Source: UBA2330 sp035443185 (lineage in GTDB: Bacteria; Bacteroidota; Ignavibacteria; Tepidaquicellales; Tepidaquicellaceae). From it: a stretch of DNA of 64,000 nt. The translations under genes were made by a program, and so were the position numbers. The DNA lies in the NCBI GenBank assembly GCA_035443185.1, contig DAORRV010000006.1:20436-84435 (forward strand), given 5' to 3'. The notes beneath the pieces were generated by a model. That model saw only the letters and a list, made by a program, of their open reading frames with translations. It did not search any database and was not told the origin of the DNA. Each line of letters opens with the position of its first letter. Position 1 is the first letter of the stretch. This document shows positions 42,889-51,797 of the stretch, piece after piece.

Positions 42889-42929
42889 CTATAAAGATTT
42901 TAAAATCTAATTAACAGTAGAGGGAAATT

Positions 42930-43403
42930 ATGGCTGACTATAAGATGCCGGAACTGAATGCAGTAGTGATTGCAGGAAACTTAACGAAAGACCCTATTTT
43001 CAGACAAACAAACTCAGGTACTCCTGTTGTAAATTTTTCAATTGCGAGTAACAGAAGATTTAAAGACAAAAATGATGAGTGGAAAGAAGATGTTTGCTAT
43101 GTTGGGATTGTAGCGTGGAACCGTTTAGCTGAAAGTTGTAAAGACAGACTAAGGAAAGGTAATGCAGTTTTAGTTGATGGAGAATTACAGAGCAGAACTT
43201 TTAAAACAGATGACGGATCTAACAGAACAATAGTTGAGATCAAAGCCAGAAGAATTCAATTTTTAAATAAAAAGGGATCTGAATCTGATTACCAAGATTC
43301 AGAAGTTCATACAGAAAGAGAAGAAGATGTTACATCTTTTACTGATGATTCATTTGATTCATTACTCTCTCCTGAAGATTCTGATTTACTTAAAGATAAA
43401 TAA
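42930..43403 (+). CDS. ssb: Single-stranded DNA-binding protein
   Basis: Binds single-stranded DNA during replication and repair. The OB-fold covers about 5-112 (LNAVVIAGNLTKDPIFRQTN, VGIVAWNRLAESC, VDGELQSRTFKT). The tail is acidic, but ends LLSPEDSDLLKDK instead of the usual DDDIPF-type tip that recruits partner proteins. The ATG has the ribosome-binding run gaggg eight bases upstream. A hairpin that may act as an attenuator or terminator lies between it and rplI. Confidence 0.95.
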   Translation: MADYKMPELNAVVIAGNLTKDPIFRQTNSGTPVVNFSIASNRRFKDKNDEWKEDVCYVGIVAWNRLAESCKDRLRKGNAVLVDGELQSRTFKTDDGSNRTIVEIKARRIQFLNKKGSESDYQDSEVHTEREEDVTSFTDDSFDSLLSPEDSDLLKDK

Positions 43404-43429
43404 AATAAGTTTTTTGTAATAAAATATTG

Positions 43430-43454
43430 GGGTGAGAAAATTTTTCACCCTTTT
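43430..43454 (+). terminator. Hairpin between ssb and rplI
   Basis: Stem gggtgagaaa with tttttcaccc-type arm (43430-43435 pairs with 43445-43450, extendable by A/T pairs), followed by tttt. It could partially end transcription after ssb and so set the rplI level. Confidence 0.6.
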
Positions 43455-43474
43455 CTTTATAAATAAATAATAAA

Positions 43475-44095
43475 ATGAAAGTTATATTAAAACAAGATCA
43501 TGATCTTTTAGGTGATGACGGTCAGATAATTGATGTAAAAAACGGATATGCGAGAAATTATTTGATCCCAAATGGAATTGCTATAATGGCAAATAAATCA
43601 AATCTGAAAAGTCACGAAGAAATAACAAGACAGAAAAGTAGAAAAACTGACAAAGTTGCAGCTGATTCAAACAAACTGGCTGATGTATTAAGTACTCATT
43701 CATTTGAATTTAAAGTTAAAGCCGGAGAAGATGATAGACTCTTTGGATCAATCACTTCACAAACAATTCATGAACTTCTTGAAGAGAAAGGTTTTGTTAC
43801 TGTAGAAAGAAAAAAAATTCTTTTAAAAGAACCTATAAAATCTTTAGGTGAACATGAAGTCGAGATTAAGCTTCCACAGTCTGTAATTGCAAAAATAAAA
43901 ATTAATGTTGTAAAAGAAGGTTCAGATCAGGAAGAGAAAGTTTCTGAAGAAATGATTACTGAGACTGAAAAGAATCAAGAAGTAAATGGAGAAATCCAAA
44001 CTGAAAATAACTCAGAAGTAAAAGCTGATGAAGTGAATATACCTGATGAAAATCAAGATGAAATCAATGAAGAAACAAAACAAGAAACTGAATAA
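43475..44095 (+). CDS. rplI: 50S ribosomal protein L9 with long acidic C-terminal tail
   Basis: Large-subunit protein. Residues 1-148 are standard L9: MKVILKQDHDLLGDDGQIID, VKNGYARNYLIPNGIA, and the C-terminal domain with AGEDDRLFGSIT and EPIKSLGEHEVEIKLPQSV. Residues 150-206 are a very acidic, low-complexity tail (Glu, Asn, Asp, Lys), so the protein is about 58 residues longer than usual. Confidence 0.95.
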   Translation: MKVILKQDHDLLGDDGQIIDVKNGYARNYLIPNGIAIMANKSNLKSHEEITRQKSRKTDKVAADSNKLADVLSTHSFEFKVKAGEDDRLFGSITSQTIHELLEEKGFVTVERKKILLKEPIKSLGEHEVEIKLPQSVIAKIKINVVKEGSDQEEKVSEEMITETEKNQEVNGEIQTENNSEVKADEVNIPDENQDEINEETKQETE

Positions 44096-44121
44096 AAAAT
44101 AATTAAATATTTTATAAAAAA

Positions 44122-44145
44122 AAAACCCGGTACTTGCCGGGTTTT
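44122..44145. terminator. Terminator between rplI and the 44173 gene
   Basis: Perfect 9-pair stem (44122-44130 with 44137-44145, aaaacccgg / ccgggtttt) with a 6-base loop and A/T runs on both sides, so it can serve both convergent genes. Confidence 0.88.
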
Positions 44146-44172
44146 TTGTGTTTAAATTGAATATTTCATTCT

Positions 44173-47100
44173 TTAAAAATTATAACCTAATGAGATATAA
44201 TATTTAGGACTTGAAAATTTATCAAAATTATAATTCCAGGCAAGGTCAAATTTAAGAGGGAATCCGAAAATATTTGCCCGAGCTCCAAATCCAGTTCCAA
44301 GTAAGAGATCATTAGTAACGGTTTTCCCATTTTCTGTAGTTGTCAATTTCAGAGCTTCATTTTCCGACCAGGCAGTGCCTGCATCTATGAAAGTTACCCC
44401 TTCTATATTTGCAAACCCAAGTGGTAAAGCACCAAAAATCAAATATCTGAATAATGGAAATCTAAGTTCAAGGTTTAGAATAGAATATTTAGATCCTGAT
44501 AATCTGTCATAATTAAATCCTCTTAATGGTAAACCGGGTGAAGAGAAAGCAAAATCCTGTATATCGGAAACAGGCAGATAATAATTTTCATAAGTCGGAT
44601 CTATCCAGTTCTCTGTTCCTCCAATGAAAAAACGCTGAGGATTTTTTCCATAACTTACTCCACCCGAAAGTCTCATTGCAAATGAATAATCATTATTCAA
44701 TTTTAGGTAATGTCTGAAATCAAGTAATGTACTGGCAAATCCAATTCCATCTTCACCTAGATTTGGTGAACCTCCAAAAGTAATATTGTATCTTGTTCCA
44801 GAAACAGGAGCTGTATAACCAAAAGTTGTATTGTCGTGAATAAAACTGAAATAGGGAAGTAAAAGTGTTTGTGTTTCTACCGGCTCTATTGTTAAATCCA
44901 GATTTTCTCGGGTTATGTACTGCAAACCTAAATTACCTTCAATTCTTTTGAATCTTGAAATTGGTAATGATGCTGAAACCGTTCCACCAACTGTACGATA
45001 TCTATACAAGAAATTCACAAACTGATTTCCAAATTCAACAAATCTTGCAGTATGATATAACTGGAATCCATAATCAATTCGTTTTGGTAAATATAGATAA
45101 GCAACAGCATAATCACTGTTTTTAAGATCTATAATAAGTGAAGTTTGAATATAAATTCTATGGTTTCCCAAGACATCACTAAGAGCGATCTGAGCCACTC
45201 CTCTTAGACCATAAAATGTCGTGTAATCGGCATTACCATATACCAGGTCAGGTGTGAATTTGATCTTGTAGTTTTTTATCTTGTATGATCCATCTTCATT
45301 TACATTATTGGATATTTTGAAATTTGAGTTTCCAAAATAAGAAGAATCTTTTTTGCTTGAAGACATATTCTTTGGAGTTTCAAAACTAACTTTTACATCG
45401 TCTCCATAAGTCTTAATGCTATCGTTTTCGTTTTTTTCTTTTTCATTTAAAGAAAGAAATGAGGTGTCTTTTTGTATAACTTTTTCAATTTCATTCTTTA
45501 ATGAATCTACTCTATCTAAACTAAGAGAATCTTCAACTATTTCTCCAACTGCCATTGTATCATTTTGAAAGTCTGCAGAATCCCGGGCTATAAATAATGT
45601 ATCAAAAGCATCAATAGTATCATTCACAGCAAGATCTGCACTGTCGATAAATTTGAATTCCTGTCTCATTCCAAAACGTGTATCAAATTCTTCAAGTCTT
45701 AATGAATAATCGGTTGGCTTTAGTTCATCTAAATTCAGGTCAATATCAAATGGATTATCTAAAGAGAAAACATTATAACCTCCATTATATAAAGATACAA
45801 ATAATGCTTTCTTACCATCTTTAGATAAACTAAGCTGATCAATCGGATTAAGAGAATTTGTTACAGGTCTGTCTGTTACATTTCCTGAAGAATCTCTTTC
45901 TCTTACATATAAATTTTTAATACCATTCTTATCAGAGACATAAAGGATCTTATTTCCGTCTTGATTTACCTGAGCATAACTTTCCTTAGCATATTTTGAG
46001 TGACTTAATCTTTTGATTTCTTTAGTTGAAATATCTATACTATAATAATCACTTCTGGAATAATCATATTCCCACATTTTAAAGTCATGAGGTATTTCAG
46101 AAGGATTTGTATAACTACCTCTGTCTGAGGTAAAAAATAGAGATTTTCCGTCGTGTGCCCAGGTTGGATTAGCATCAGTAAATATATCACTGGTTAGTGC
46201 TTCAAGTTTTTTTGTTTTTATATCGTACACATAAAGATCAGCATATGCTTCTTTTATACCAATGAAAGCAACTTTGTCACCTTTAGGTGACCAGCCAATA
46301 TAATTTATTCCGTCAAAATCTATTGGATATTCTACTTTATCATCACTGAAAATATCAATTACATAAATTACATCTGAACCACCTGATTTTACGCTGATAG
46401 CAATTTTTCTGCCGTCTGGTGACCAGGCAAGTCCGGGTGTTAAAATATGCAGCTCTTCAAATTCAGTTGATAAATTTCCTTCAATCAATTTTTTAAGAAT
46501 TTTACCGGATTTTGTACTTGCTATATAAACATCAAAATGATCATCCTTGTTTGAAATGAAAGCAAACTTATCTCCTTTAGGAGAAATAACAGGTGAAATA
46601 TTATAATTTCCACCATCTCTTTCATGATCGGTAAGTTGTTTTGCAAAGTCAGATACATCTTCTCTTATGTTTAATTCAGTCCAATACATTTTTTTTAGAT
46701 ACTTATGCCATTTTTCACCAAGTTCTGGTAATGGTACCTGATAAGTCTTTAAAAAGCCTTTATCTACATCACCATAAGCTTTTATATTATTCATTAACAC
46801 ACCTAACTTATCTTCGCCATAAGTATCTGCTAGAAAAGCAAAAAAACTTTGCCCGCCTCTGTAAGCAAAATATCCGCCAAGATATGCTAGTTCTGGAACA
46901 TAATTATTTATTGTAGCATCCCTCATAAACATATCAGTCTCAAGGTCAAGTCCGTATCTTGACTGAACTTCAGCCATACCTTCACTAAACCACAATGGAA
47001 ACTGAAGGGAAATATTTTTCGAAATAATATTCTGAATAGAACCTCCGTAATACATATCATTCATAAATGCATGCAAAAGTTCATGGTGAATAACATGTCT

Positions 47101-47511
47101 GAACTTTTCGTAATCACCTTCAAATGGAATGTTGATCCTGTTTTTAAACAATTCAGTAACACCGCCAATTCCTTCGGAAAGAAATTCGTCAACTACATTG
47201 TTTTGCTGAAAGTCAATATGTGAATTGTAAACTATTACAGGTATTCTGTTGGAAATATTATAATCTATATTATCCGTCATGTTTCTTAGTGCTTCTTCTA
47301 TAGTATGTGCAGTAAATTCAGCAAGCATGAATCCACCTTTGCTGAAATATATATCAAAATGCTTTGTCTGAATATAGCTCCAGTCGAAAGTTTTGTATTG
47401 AACTTTATTCTGACCAAACACTGCATTTGCCTGTGAAAATGTTTTTCCGGTTATAAGAAAAATCAAACCTAAAAAAATAAATACACATACAGGAATTTTA
47501 ATTTTCTTCAT
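44173..47511 (-). CDS. Fusion of gluzincin metalloprotease, TolB-like propeller and BamA-like barrel
   Basis: A 1112-residue envelope protein with three modules. A signal peptide (about 1-27, ending TFSQ) precedes a metalloprotease domain of the MA type: HELLH at 143-147 and the third ligand Glu177 in WFSEGMAE. Residues 300-600 hold at least six PD40/WD40-type repeats (SPKGDKFAFISNKD, AWSPDGRKIAISVKSGG, TWAHDGKSLFFTSDRG) as in TolB. A low-complexity acidic linker (about 615-730) follows. The last 380 residues form an outer-membrane barrel with the BamA/Omp85-type region FFIGGTENW, LPLRGFNYDRLSGS and a terminal YYISLGYNF. Probably anchored in the outer membrane with the protease and propeller in the periplasm or outside. 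Function unknown. Confidence 0.86.
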   Translation of the reverse strand: MKKIKIPVCVFIFLGLIFLITGKTFSQANAVFGQNKVQYKTFDWSYIQTKHFDIYFSKGGFMLAEFTAHTIEEALRNMTDNIDYNISNRIPVIVYNSHIDFQQNNVVDEFLSEGIGGVTELFKNRINIPFEGDYEKFRHVIHHELLHAFMNDMYYGGSIQNIISKNISLQFPLWFSEGMAEVQSRYGLDLETDMFMRDATINNYVPELAYLGGYFAYRGGQSFFAFLADTYGEDKLGVLMNNIKAYGDVDKGFLKTYQVPLPELGEKWHKYLKKMYWTELNIREDVSDFAKQLTDHERDGGNYNISPVISPKGDKFAFISNKDDHFDVYIASTKSGKILKKLIEGNLSTEFEELHILTPGLAWSPDGRKIAISVKSGGSDVIYVIDIFSDDKVEYPIDFDGINYIGWSPKGDKVAFIGIKEAYADLYVYDIKTKKLEALTSDIFTDANPTWAHDGKSLFFTSDRGSYTNPSEIPHDFKMWEYDYSRSDYYSIDISTKEIKRLSHSKYAKESYAQVNQDGNKILYVSDKNGIKNLYVRERDSSGNVTDRPVTNSLNPIDQLSLSKDGKKALFVSLYNGGYNVFSLDNPFDIDLNLDELKPTDYSLRLEEFDTRFGMRQEFKFIDSADLAVNDTIDAFDTLFIARDSADFQNDTMAVGEIVEDSLSLDRVDSLKNEIEKVIQKDTSFLSLNEKEKNENDSIKTYGDDVKVSFETPKNMSSSKKDSSYFGNSNFKISNNVNEDGSYKIKNYKIKFTPDLVYGNADYTTFYGLRGVAQIALSDVLGNHRIYIQTSLIIDLKNSDYAVAYLYLPKRIDYGFQLYHTARFVEFGNQFVNFLYRYRTVGGTVSASLPISRFKRIEGNLGLQYITRENLDLTIEPVETQTLLLPYFSFIHDNTTFGYTAPVSGTRYNITFGGSPNLGEDGIGFASTLLDFRHYLKLNNDYSFAMRLSGGVSYGKNPQRFFIGGTENWIDPTYENYYLPVSDIQDFAFSSPGLPLRGFNYDRLSGSKYSILNLELRFPLFRYLIFGALPLGFANIEGVTFIDAGTAWSENEALKLTTTENGKTVTNDLLLGTGFGARANIFGFPLKFDLAWNYNFDKFSSPKYYISLGYNF

Positions 47512-47607
47512 AATCTCCTGATTTATTTAAACTTGAAATGTGTCTGTTTTTTGAACATCATCAAATTTAAATAGTTTCACACTTTAATAAATTAATATAA
47601 TTTATTA

Positions 47608-49959
47608 TTACTTTATCAAAAGCATACTCTTTGTAGAAATATTACCTTTTGTTTCTAATCTGTAATAATAAACTCCACTTGGAAGATTACTTCCATCAAA
47701 TGTTACCTTGTAAGACCCGGGAGTCTGATTCTCGTTTACTAATGTTTTTATCTCGTGTCCAAGAATATTGTAAATTTTCAGATTTATGAAATCCGATGCC
47801 GGAATAGAGTATTCGATTACGGTCTTTGGATTGAATGGGTTCGGATAATTCTGACTTAATGTAAATCCACCTGGTATTACTGAAGAGATCTGTTCTACAC
47901 TAATCGTTCCACCTGCCAGTGAATATCTCTTTGTAAAATCCTGCAGATATTGATTTGCAATTAATGAATCAAAAAGTAGCAGGAAGTTCTCATCGTTGCC
48001 GGTAGTTGCTGCTGTTGAATAATTATATGATCCCGTTTCAACAATTGGATCACTTGAAGGCATATCAGCATCAATAAGCATATATTTACTATGCATTGTA
48101 CCGGGTTGATTATCCAAATATACCGGAGCAGGAGGATTCCATGGGAAATTACCGCCAATACCTTTCATCTCAGGATACACACTGGATGGGTCGGTTCCGT
48201 TTCCATCATCAAAAACTCCTCTTACCATTTTGTTCGGTGGATTGAATTGAGTTTTCATTTTATTTGCAATCTGAAATCTTGTAAATGCAAATGCACAAAA
48301 GAAAATAGAATTATCTGTGTTATTTCCAATCAAGTTATCAAATACATTTGCAGTATTATCAGAAGGTGAAAAATAACATTCTACATTTTTACCATTAATG
48401 ATAAATAAATGAGGTGTATTATCATTTTTCTCAACTCCGAATTTTGCTTGTGAAGGATTGGCTGTATTTCCATGTGAACCGAACATTTCTTCAAACTCTC
48501 TTGTGTATGTATTGCATAATGCCTGATCCTGAATGAAGATCACATTCTGAGCGTCATCATAGAACTGCGCATTAGTTATATTTGCTGAACCTGTCCAAAG
48601 CCAGTCGTCGGAAAATGAATTGTCGTTTCGTGCGTCAAATATAAAAAATTTATTGTGCATAATATTTGTACTCTGAGGTCTCTGGGAAACGCTTATTCCG
48701 GCATTGATAAGATCCTGAACAAGTGCCTGTGTATTTCCATCTCTGTGATCATAAACCATTCTGATCTTTACACCTCTTATTAAGGCGTTGATCAGTTTGT
48801 CTTTTACCTGAGTCACTTCATTAAAAGAATACATTGCAAAATCAATAGAATATACTGCTGAGTCTATTCTCTGACCAAGTCTGATTTTTAGATCTGCATT
48901 ACCGACGGCAACATTGTTTGGCATAGCATAAGAATTATCAACTGCCTTATTAAAATAAATTTCCCATTTTCCTGTTGAAGCAATATTAGAAGCAGTTGAA
49001 AAATATTTTGTTGAACTGACACTTGTACCTGAACCATTTGTAGAAGTAACAACTGCGCAATAGATCTTTCCTGCTGAAAGATTGCTCAGATTAAAGCTGT
49101 GATTTGTAGAAAGTGTTGCACTGTACATTGAATCTGTAAAAACCATTGGTTGATTAATAGAATCAGATCGGAAATATTTTAATTTACTGTCGCCTGCGGT
49201 CTGAGTAGTCCATGAAAGTGTTACACTGTTTGGAGTTATATTCGTCTCTGCAGGAAGTGTGAGAATAATAGGTCCGCCGGACTGAAGTATATCAGCAGTA
49301 AATCTCGGCAGCAGTTGATATCCTGAACTGTATGGAGGAGATGAATCAAACTGTCCGCAAGCTCCAATACAGTCAACTTCACCAGTTGGGATTATCGTGC
49401 CAACTAAGTTTGAATTATTATCAATTCTAAGTTGTCCGGTTCCCGTTGCGTCTGTAATAGTATAATTAGTATTTGCCGCAAATGTACCGGATCCTGTAAT
49501 TGTAATTCCGTTTATTCTGACCAGTTTTCCTTCATATTCTTCAACACTTGCAAATGACTGATTATTGAACTGTGAAATTGTCGCTACAACCGGCTCAGGA
49601 ACTGCATTTCCGTTACTTATTACCGAGAATGAAGGTGTTCCTCCGTCAGTAGAATAGACAAGTTCCGAAAGTCCGCTGAAATGTCCCATTTTGGCAGTTA
49701 CTATTATACTGTCACCAATTGAAATTGCGGAAGAAAATTCAGTATAAAAAACTCCTAGACCACCTGTGACATCCTGTATATAAGAAGGACCTCCAAATTC
49801 ATTTGCTACTGTTACAATTCCGGTTACAGTTTTAAATTGTCCGTTAAGTAATGGCAATCCATTGGCATCGTTCATTTTTAGATCTGAAATAGGTACTATC
49901 TGTGATTCTGATATTGAAAATGACAGAATCGTTAATAACAAAGTTAATAATGTTTTCAT
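47608..49959 (-). CDS. T9SS-exported phospholipase D-fold protein with OB-like and Fn3-like domains
   Basis: Exported protein of 783 residues. A signal peptide (about 1-19) precedes an OB-like domain (about 40-210: FKTVTGIVTVANEFGG, SYIQDVTGGLGVF), an Fn3-like domain (about 232-325: LPAETNITPNSVTLSW) and a phospholipase D domain (about 330-690) with two HKD motifs, H435-N-K437 in MHNKFFIFDA and H623-S-K625 in MHSKYMLIDA. The last 85 residues are a T9SS sorting domain with NYPNPFNPKTVI. PLD-fold enzymes of this kind include nucleases and lipases; with an OB-like module a nuclease is plausible but not shown. It ends a series that starts at the PorV-like gene. Confidence 0.87.
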   Translation of the reverse strand: MKTLLTLLLTILSFSISESQIVPISDLKMNDANGLPLLNGQFKTVTGIVTVANEFGGPSYIQDVTGGLGVFYTEFSSAISIGDSIIVTAKMGHFSGLSELVYSTDGGTPSFSVISNGNAVPEPVVATISQFNNQSFASVEEYEGKLVRINGITITGSGTFAANTNYTITDATGTGQLRIDNNSNLVGTIIPTGEVDCIGACGQFDSSPPYSSGYQLLPRFTADILQSGGPIILTLPAETNITPNSVTLSWTTQTAGDSKLKYFRSDSINQPMVFTDSMYSATLSTNHSFNLSNLSAGKIYCAVVTSTNGSGTSVSSTKYFSTASNIASTGKWEIYFNKAVDNSYAMPNNVAVGNADLKIRLGQRIDSAVYSIDFAMYSFNEVTQVKDKLINALIRGVKIRMVYDHRDGNTQALVQDLINAGISVSQRPQSTNIMHNKFFIFDARNDNSFSDDWLWTGSANITNAQFYDDAQNVIFIQDQALCNTYTREFEEMFGSHGNTANPSQAKFGVEKNDNTPHLFIINGKNVECYFSPSDNTANVFDNLIGNNTDNSIFFCAFAFTRFQIANKMKTQFNPPNKMVRGVFDDGNGTDPSSVYPEMKGIGGNFPWNPPAPVYLDNQPGTMHSKYMLIDADMPSSDPIVETGSYNYSTAATTGNDENFLLLFDSLIANQYLQDFTKRYSLAGGTISVEQISSVIPGGFTLSQNYPNPFNPKTVIEYSIPASDFINLKIYNILGHEIKTLVNENQTPGSYKVTFDGSNLPSGVYYYRLETKGNISTKSMLLIK

Positions 49960-49990
49960 TTATATATTTTTTAAGTTAATTTTTATATTA

Positions 49991-51796
49991 TTATTTATTC
50001 AGGCTCTTTGAAAAAGTGTTATTTATAGTATTAATTATCAATCCATTTTGCTCTTCTTTTAATTTCCTGTCTATCTCATTTTTTACTCTGTCAGGATCAT
50101 TTATCACTGCATTTTCAATTGATTTCTTCTGATACATGTAATTATAAGGTGTAATATATTTATATTCATATTTATCTATAATATCCTGAAACTTCGGATC
50201 ATTTTTCAGATATAAAAAAGACTTATCATCCCAGAATACCAGTTTCCACTGATCCGGATTTTTACTGTAATAAGAAATAATTGTAGATTCCATTTCATTT
50301 GGAGCTCTTACCAGGTCAGGTGCAAGATACAGTGAGTAATCAAAATCAAATTCATTAAGTTTCTTTTCAAAGCCGGGTCCTTTTCCTATCAGCGTATTGT
50401 ACTCATTGAATATCTCGTCGTTCAGATTTCTGCTGTCGATAAAATTTTTACTTTCAGGAAAATTCCATACCAGATAACCACCACTGCCGAAATGATTCAA
50501 TGGCCGTTTACCAATTTCAGGAATTTTATTCTCCTTCATAAAATCAAACATCTGAACGGGAATGAAATCTGAATTAATTCCAAATCCTGATACTCTGTAA
50601 TATTTTAGATGCTCCAGATAAAGTTTATCATTTGGGATATTAAAAATAAAGAACAGTAAAATAACTTCCAGTATTACTTTTGGCAAAGGACTTTCATTGA
50701 TGAAATTTTTTATACCTTTGCTCTTTAAATTATTTAAAATAAAAAATAATGCCAGTCCGATAAAGACAGTTATAATAATTATATAATCAACAGTAAACCT
50801 TACAGCTCTGACAGAATAAACTGCAAAAACGATAAAGAGCATTCCCGTAAAAAGATCCTTTTTCTTAAAGGAATAATATAGAACCAGTAATCCTCCGAAG
50901 AGAAATACTTTGTAGATCATTGTCACAAATCCCGAGCTGAACATTTCATCAAACGGAGATCTCCATTCATTTATCGTCTCAAGCAGTTTCATCTTGGTAT
51001 GTCCGTAAGCATAAAAATATGTTGCAATGCCGTTTGGATTTATCAGCATCACGATCATTGAGATAATAAAAATTATGCCAAGTAATTTTATTTCAGAAAG
51101 TGATAATGCAGGTATATCTTTTGATGAAAATTTTACGGGCTTTATGTAAATGATTATCTCACTTAACAGAAAAATGAACAGCAGTAATGCACCTGCCAAA
51201 ACTCCCATATGAATATTTGCCCATAATAAAAAAAGAAGAGGAATGAAGTACAGTATTTTTGAATTCTTTCTGTTGAAATATTTAAAATCGGATATGATAA
51301 ATAAAAGAACAGCGAGAAACAGTAAAGACATTATATGCGGACGGGGAGTGAGTCTGTCTATGATCCCGAATGCAGTCAGAGTAAGTATGAGAAAGATGAG
51401 TGTATAGCTGACATTGAATTTCCGCATTATCCGGAAAAAAATAAAAAATATCAGTAGGAAAATTATTGTTCTGAAAATTGATATCGCAGTATATCCGCCG
51501 ATATTATACAGACCGAATGTGATTACGTCCCATCCCCATTCGAAAGGCATCCATTCCTGACCTTCGGTTACAAATCCGAATATATCTTCAGATGGAACGT
51601 GACCGGTCTCTACAATATGTTTACCGGTAGCAAGATGCCAGAATACATCATCATCTCCGGATATTTTGAATGTTGTGAAAAAAATTAAAAATACAGTAAA
51701 GATCAGCATCATTCCGTAATTGTACAGAGGATTGTCTCTGATCAACGGGTGTTTTTCCTGAATTTTTACCTGAGCCTTTTTTTGCTTTTTTGCCAA
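49991..51796 (-). CDS. GT-C-type multi-span membrane protein
   Basis: A 601-residue inner-membrane protein with about ten hydrophobic helices in residues 25-400 and a soluble C-terminal part. The first loop DDDVFWHLATGKHIVETGHV, followed by PFEWGWDVITFGLYNIGGY, resembles GT-C-fold glycosyltransferases and their relatives, with the acidic pair after the first helix as possible catalytic site. No exact family name is safe. It starts with TTG at 51796, one base after the stop of the upstream gene, so translation is coupled. Confidence 0.72.
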   Translation of the reverse strand: MAKKQKKAQVKIQEKHPLIRDNPLYNYGMMLIFTVFLIFFTTFKISGDDDVFWHLATGKHIVETGHVPSEDIFGFVTEGQEWMPFEWGWDVITFGLYNIGGYTAISIFRTIIFLLIFFIFFRIMRKFNVSYTLIFLILTLTAFGIIDRLTPRPHIMSLLFLAVLLFIISDFKYFNRKNSKILYFIPLLFLLWANIHMGVLAGALLLFIFLLSEIIIYIKPVKFSSKDIPALSLSEIKLLGIIFIISMIVMLINPNGIATYFYAYGHTKMKLLETINEWRSPFDEMFSSGFVTMIYKVFLFGGLLVLYYSFKKKDLFTGMLFIVFAVYSVRAVRFTVDYIIIITVFIGLALFFILNNLKSKGIKNFINESPLPKVILEVILLFFIFNIPNDKLYLEHLKYYRVSGFGINSDFIPVQMFDFMKENKIPEIGKRPLNHFGSGGYLVWNFPESKNFIDSRNLNDEIFNEYNTLIGKGPGFEKKLNEFDFDYSLYLAPDLVRAPNEMESTIISYYSKNPDQWKLVFWDDKSFLYLKNDPKFQDIIDKYEYKYITPYNYMYQKKSIENAVINDPDRVKNEIDRKLKEEQNGLIINTINNTFSKSLNK

Positions 51797-51797
51797 A

